Assembly: GCA_035302865.1 (NCBI GenBank)
Contig: DATGSF010000073.1
Coordinates: 1-9,469, forward strand
Length of the DNA stretch: 9,469 nucleotides
Origin: DATGSF01 sp035302865
Lineage (GTDB): Bacteria > Bacteroidota > Bacteroidia > Chitinophagales > Chitinophagaceae
Direction: 5' to 3'
Position numbers and translations under genes: made by a program. The number at the start of each line of letters is the position of its first letter. Within the stretch, counting starts at the first letter, position 1. A model generated the notes under the pieces. That model was not told the origin of the DNA. It did not search any database and was given only the letters and a program-made list of their open reading frames with translations. Positions 6,705-9,469 of the stretch are shown one piece after another.

Positions 6705-6735
6705 CAAATTTACTAAATAAAAACCATTTCAACAA
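6705..6735 (-). promoter_or_regulatory. Promoter of sodA (TTGTTG ... TAAATTTG)
   Basis: On the minus strand the -7 element TAAATTTG (6712-6705) is a full TAnnTTTG match. TTG triplets lie 17 nt (6732-6730) and 20 nt (6735-6733) upstream, both within the usual range for a Bacteroidota -33 box. The element ends 21 nt before the sodA ATG at 6683. Confidence 0.7.
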
Positions 6736-6795
6736 TATTGCTTTTGTTTTCATTGGAAAGCTCTATAGATTTATAAAAATTGCTTATATTTTTTA

Positions 6796-7752
6796 TTATA
6801 GTTTAGAAGCATGGATTCTCAATAGTTTACGATCTTTTTTCTGAATACGCATTGATTCAGGTATAATATTCAAGATCTCCACTTGTAATGCTTCTAAAAC
6901 AGAAATTCGAACAAAAAGTTTATTAGTAACTAAAGAAATTTCACGAACAGGTTCGGGTTTTTCAAAATAACGAACTTGCTCCATTTCTTGCTCATTGAAT
7001 TCAAAAGTGGCTAATTCAGGTAAAATAGTAAAACCTTTATTTCTATCTACCATACGTTTTAGTGTTTCTACATTTCCTGATTCATATCTATAAGGTTTGT
7101 CTTCTTGAATTTGTGCAAGATGTTTCGAACAAATATTAATTACTTGATTTCTAAGACAGTTTCCTTCATTTAACAGCCAAATATCATGCAAATCAATATC
7201 ATTAGGAGTAATTAATCGTTTTTCTAATGCTTTTTCCCCTTTACCATAATATGCAATTAGCGGTTCATAGAATAAAGGATATTCTCTTATTTGTTCATCT
7301 TCTAATGGTGTGCTTACTAAACCACAGTCTAATTCGTTTTTCTTTAATTTTTCTATAATTTCATCGGTTTGCATCTCTGTTACAGAGATTTTTAATTCAG
7401 GATGTAACTTAGCATGTGTTTCTAAAAGTTGCGGTAAAATATAGGGGGCAATTGTAGGAATAACTGCCATTTTGAATGTCCCTTCTATTGAGCCTTGGCT
7501 CTGTTGTATAATTTCTTGAACTTTATTAGCATTAGAAAGTATGATTTTTGCTTGTTCTACAATTTTTTCTCCAATCTCAGTGGGTGTTATTGGATGTTTG
7601 GTTCTATCAAATATGCGTACATTTAATTCCTGTTCTAATTTGTGAATTTGCATACTCAAAGTTGGCTGAGTTACAAAACATTTTTCAGCAGCTGCCACAA
7701 AGCTCTGATAGGTTGCTACAGCTACTATATATTCTAATTGCGTTATTGTCAT
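6796..7752 (-). CDS. oxyR: OxyR-type LysR-family peroxide-sensing regulator
   Basis: A 318-residue LysR-family regulator. The N-terminal winged helix-turn-helix (about 1-60; AAEKCFVTQPTLSMQIHKLEQELNVRIFDR) binds DNA, a linker helix (65-85) dimerises, and residues 92-300 form the periplasmic-binding-like sensor domain. It is OxyR rather than a generic LysR: LLNEGNCLRNQVINIC places cysteines at 199 and 208, the same numbers and spacing as the redox disulfide pair of Escherichia coli OxyR (CLRDQAMGFC). T100 (IPTIAPYILP) and T129 (EMQTDEI), which line the peroxide-sensing site, are also kept. Extra cysteines occur at 25 and 143. It should sense hydrogen peroxide and control detoxification genes; sodA lies directly downstream, and a divergent thioesterase operon shares its promoter region. 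Start at 7752 is the family-typical MTITQLEYIVAV. Confidence 0.95.
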   Translation of the reverse strand: MTITQLEYIVAVATYQSFVAAAEKCFVTQPTLSMQIHKLEQELNVRIFDRTKHPITPTEIGEKIVEQAKIILSNANKVQEIIQQSQGSIEGTFKMAVIPTIAPYILPQLLETHAKLHPELKISVTEMQTDEIIEKLKKNELDCGLVSTPLEDEQIREYPLFYEPLIAYYGKGEKALEKRLITPNDIDLHDIWLLNEGNCLRNQVINICSKHLAQIQEDKPYRYESGNVETLKRMVDRNKGFTILPELATFEFNEQEMEQVRYFEKPEPVREISLVTNKLFVRISVLEALQVEILNIIPESMRIQKKDRKLLRIHASKL

Positions 7753-7768
7753 TAATTTCTTTTTTGGC

Positions 7769-7799
7769 TTTTGTCAAAGATAATACATTAGTATCTTTG
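7769..7799 (+). promoter_or_regulatory. Promoter of the thioesterase-glycosyltransferase operon (TTTTG-N18-TATCTTTG)
   Basis: The -33 element TTTTG (7769-7773) and -7 element TATCTTTG (7792-7799), 18 nt apart, match the Bacteroidota consensus TTG-N17-23-TAnnTTTG fully. The -7 element ends 22 nt before the ATG at 7822. This is the best promoter in the window. Confidence 0.8.
7775..7782 (-). promoter_or_regulatory. Candidate -7 element of oxyR (TATCTTTG), back to back with the divergent promoter
   Basis: On the minus strand TATCTTTG (7782-7775) ends 22 nt before the oxyR ATG at 7752. It lies inside the -33/-7 spacer of the opposite promoter and forms an inverted repeat with it (CAAAGATA-N9-TATCTTTG). 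The -33 box is weak; only a CTG is present at about 17 nt. Confidence 0.6.
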
Positions 7800-7821
7800 C
7801 AGTCTAAAATACGAAAAAATT

Positions 7822-8265
7822 ATGAACTTTGAGCGAAGTTTTGAATATTTAAAGTCAAGAGAAGGTCAAATTATTTTAAACAGCCCTTCAGATGCAGGTA
7901 ATTTTTTAAAACCTAAATTAGTAGAAGTAGAAAAGGGTAGAGCAGTAATGGAAGTAGAGGTGCGCAAAGAAATGTGTAATGGTTATGGTAAAATCCATGG
8001 TGGTATGATGACTTTGATTGCTGATGAGTGTATTGGCTGGGCTTTATTTTCCTTAGATAATAATCAATTTTATACCTCTGTTAATCTTACTATGGATTTT
8101 TTATACTCTGTAGATATTGGAGAAAAAGTTATTGCAGATGCAAAAGTTGTTCGAGTGGGCAAGAGAATAACTTATGTAAATGTGCAATTATTTAATCAAA
8201 ATGGGTTACATTTGGCTAATTGTACCAGTAATTTAATAGTAACTCAATTAACTCCTTTAAGTTAA
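7822..8265 (+). CDS. PaaI-family hotdog-fold thioesterase
   Basis: A 147-residue protein with the single hotdog domain of the PaaI/4HBT family, which hydrolyses acyl-CoA or acyl-ACP thioesters in the cytoplasm. The catalytic helix and loop are present: N53-GYGKIHGG (HGG at 59-61) followed by D68 in TLIADECIGWA, the 'N-x-x-G-x-x-HGG-x(6)-D' arrangement of this family. A TSVNLTMDFL strand and the VGKRITYVNVQLFNQNG strand pair also fit. The substrate cannot be read from sequence. It leads an operon: the glycosyltransferase starts 12 nt after its stop, then a PagL-like lipid A deacylase. The context hints at a role in lipid or fatty-acid handling for the envelope, but general acyl-CoA housekeeping is equally possible. 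Its promoter is interleaved with that of oxyR. Confidence 0.85.
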   Translation: MNFERSFEYLKSREGQIILNSPSDAGNFLKPKLVEVEKGRAVMEVEVRKEMCNGYGKIHGGMMTLIADECIGWALFSLDNNQFYTSVNLTMDFLYSVDIGEKVIADAKVVRVGKRITYVNVQLFNQNGLHLANCTSNLIVTQLTPLS

Positions 8266-8277
8266 GAAACTAAATTT

Positions 8278-9018
8278 ATGATTTTAAATAAAAAAGTAGT
8301 GGTCGTTATGCCAGCTTATAATGCGGCTTTAACCCTTGAAAAAACTATTGCTGAAATTCCTATGGATATAGTCGATGAGATTATTCTTGTTGACGATTTT
8401 AGTACGGATAATACAGTGGAGCTTGCGAAGAAACTTGGAATAAATCATATTATAAAACACGATAGAAATAAAGGTTATGGTGCAAATCAAAAGTCTTGTT
8501 ATAATAAAGCATTAGAATTACATGCGGATATAGTAATTATGCTACATCCTGATTATCAATATACTCCATTGTTAATTCCATCCATTGCATATATTATTGC
8601 AAAAGACTTATATCCCGTGGTTATGGCTTCACGTATTTTAGGAAAAGGTGCACTAAAAGGAGGAATGCCCTTATATAAATATATTGCAAATAGAGCTTTA
8701 ACTTTTACTCAAAATATTTTAATAAATCAAAAACTAAGTGAATACCATAGTGGATATAGAGCATTTAGTGCAGAGGTTTTGCGAAATATTAAATTTAATG
8801 ATAATGATGATGATTTCATTTTTGACAATGAGATGTTATCGCAAATATTTATGGCAGGTTATGAAATTGGAGAAATTACTTGTCCTACAAAATACTTTGA
8901 AGAAGCATCAAGTATTAATTTCAAACGCTCTGTTAAATATGGTCTAGGCGTTTTGCGTGTTTCTCTAAAACATAGATTGCACATGTGGGGAATATTGCGT
9001 TCTAAATTATATAAATAA
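8278..9018 (+). CDS. Family 2 glycosyltransferase (DPM1-like)
   Basis: A 246-residue GT-A enzyme. It begins with the nucleotide-sugar binding strand KKVVVVMPAYNAALTLEKT and the VDDFSTDNT motif (38-46; D39, D40). The KGYGANQKSCYNKAL segment (65-79) follows. The DxD-equivalent is MLHPDYQYTP (D92), and the acceptor-side motif is EYHSGYRAFS (155-164). The tail YFEEASSINFKRSVKYGLG is characteristic of a widespread bacterial clade related to dolichol-phosphate mannose synthase. It lacks the C-terminal membrane segments found in undecaprenyl-phosphate glycosyltransferases such as GtrB, so it is probably soluble or peripheral. Sugar and acceptor are unknown; a polyprenyl phosphate or a lipid is the family-based guess. 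It sits 12 nt after the thioesterase and overlaps the next gene by one base (TAATG). Confidence 0.9.
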   Translation: MILNKKVVVVMPAYNAALTLEKTIAEIPMDIVDEIILVDDFSTDNTVELAKKLGINHIIKHDRNKGYGANQKSCYNKALELHADIVIMLHPDYQYTPLLIPSIAYIIAKDLYPVVMASRILGKGALKGGMPLYKYIANRALTFTQNILINQKLSEYHSGYRAFSAEVLRNIKFNDNDDDFIFDNEMLSQIFMAGYEIGEITCPTKYFEEASSINFKRSVKYGLGVLRVSLKHRLHMWGILRSKLYK

Positions 9019-9469
9019 TGCTTAAGTCTTGGAATATACTTTTAATTTGCTTGAGTTTATGTCCTACTATTTCTGTATATGCAGCAAATGGTAAAAGTAA
9101 TTTTTTACAAGAAATGGAATGGTCCGCGAGTGTAGGAATAGGGAAAACATTAAAGCATAGTCAAAAAATGTTATTTGATTTTCCAGATTATACCTATTCT
9201 GCTAGTTTTTTAGGATTGTATCAGAGTCAGGGCAACAGAGAATGGGAAAAAGAAAGTAATTTTCCAAAATATGGCTTTATCCTACATTATATGAATTATA
9301 ATAGCTCTATTTTAGGGCAAGGCATTGGAATTGGTCCTTCTATAGCATTAAATCTTTTAAACAATGAGAAGTTGGAAATGGAAGCTGTTCTTTCTATGGG
9401 TGCGGGTTGGGTCACTAAACCTTATAACCATCAATTCAATAATGAAAATACAGCCATAGGTTCTTATCT
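9018..9469 (+). CDS. PagL-like lipid A deacylase (acyloxyacyl hydrolase), 3' end beyond window
   Basis: The first 150 codons of a secreted outer-membrane protein, open to the right edge. The ATG at 9018 overlaps the glycosyltransferase stop in TAATG, so translation is probably coupled. A signal peptide spans residues 1-22 (hydrophobic ILLICLSLCPTISVYA, cleavage before AN). The rest has barrel-like strands and a pattern typical of Bacteroidota PagL-like proteins: FPKYGFILHYMNYNSSILGQGIGIGPSIALNL...SMGAGWVTKPYN...NNENTAIGSYL. PagL removes the 3-O acyl chain from lipid A in the outer membrane. The catalytic His/Ser region (HxSN) should lie downstream of the edge, so activity cannot be confirmed. 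If it is not a deacylase, it is at least an outer-membrane barrel protein. Confidence 0.7.
   Translation, partial: MLKSWNILLICLSLCPTISVYAANGKSNFLQEMEWSASVGIGKTLKHSQKMLFDFPDYTYSASFLGLYQSQGNREWEKESNFPKYGFILHYMNYNSSILGQGIGIGPSIALNLLNNEKLEMEAVLSMGAGWVTKPYNHQFNNENTAIGSY

Noticed and set aside
6740..6795. Terminator after oxyR (ATAAAAA...TTTTTAT) and an OxyR-like CTATAG site
   Set aside because: The stem is 7 A/T pairs with a 10-nt loop and no T-tract. A single CTATAG does not make the spaced ATAG-N7-CTAT pattern of OxyR.
7548..7832. Plus-strand open frame of 94 codons
   Set aside because: Antisense to the oxyR DNA-binding domain, and it overlaps the real thioesterase start.
8738..8947. Plus-strand open frame of 69 codons
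   Set aside because: Out-of-frame shadow inside the glycosyltransferase gene.

Overview
The window looks like chromosomal DNA of a Bacteroidota (Flavobacteriales/Chitinophagales-like) bacterium. The evidence is very AT-rich DNA (roughly 30% G+C by eye), repeated TAnnTTTR promoter -7 elements just upstream of genes, and a secreted M43 protease of the type IX secretion (T9SS) cargo kind, with GEVED and 'LPIELKNF...NWEV...YFEIERS...YYRLK' C-terminal modules. The genus cannot be named. Gene content is mostly housekeeping and envelope functions. There is no insertion sequence, phage gene, CRISPR array, tRNA or rRNA, and no stretch over 300 bases lacks a gene.

Layout. Positions 1-1865 (minus) hold the N-terminal 621 residues of a secreted zinc metalloprotease that runs off the left edge. 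Positions 1972-3694 (minus) are a two-gene ABC exporter operon, ATPase then permease, overlapping by 8 nt. Positions 3812-4420 (minus) encode a small outer-membrane beta-barrel, closed by a hairpin terminator at 3746-3782. Divergent from it, 4645-5559 (plus) is a YqeY-like gene followed by a GYF_2/CD225 membrane protein. This operon converges on folB (5655-6008, minus), with a perfect 43-nt palindrome at 5575-5617 between the two ends.

Positions 6078-7752 (minus) carry an oxidative-stress pair, sodA (Mn-type superoxide dismutase) downstream of oxyR (peroxide sensor with C199/C208 conserved). Divergent from oxyR, 7822-9469 (plus) is a tight three-gene unit: PaaI-type hotdog thioesterase, family 2 glycosyltransferase, and a PagL-like lipid A deacylase cut by the right edge. 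The last two genes overlap by one base (TAATG), so the unit is probably one envelope-lipid operon.

Regulatory layout is the most interesting part. Seven transcription units have a TAnnTTTR -7 element 21-24 nt before the start codon, implying uniformly short leaders. The oxyR/thioesterase intergenic region carries two such elements back to back as an inverted repeat. The presumed folB -7 element lies in the loop of the sodA terminator hairpin, whose T-tract runs straight into the folB start codon. No clearly undescribed multi-gene system was found; the findings are modest, checkable observations.
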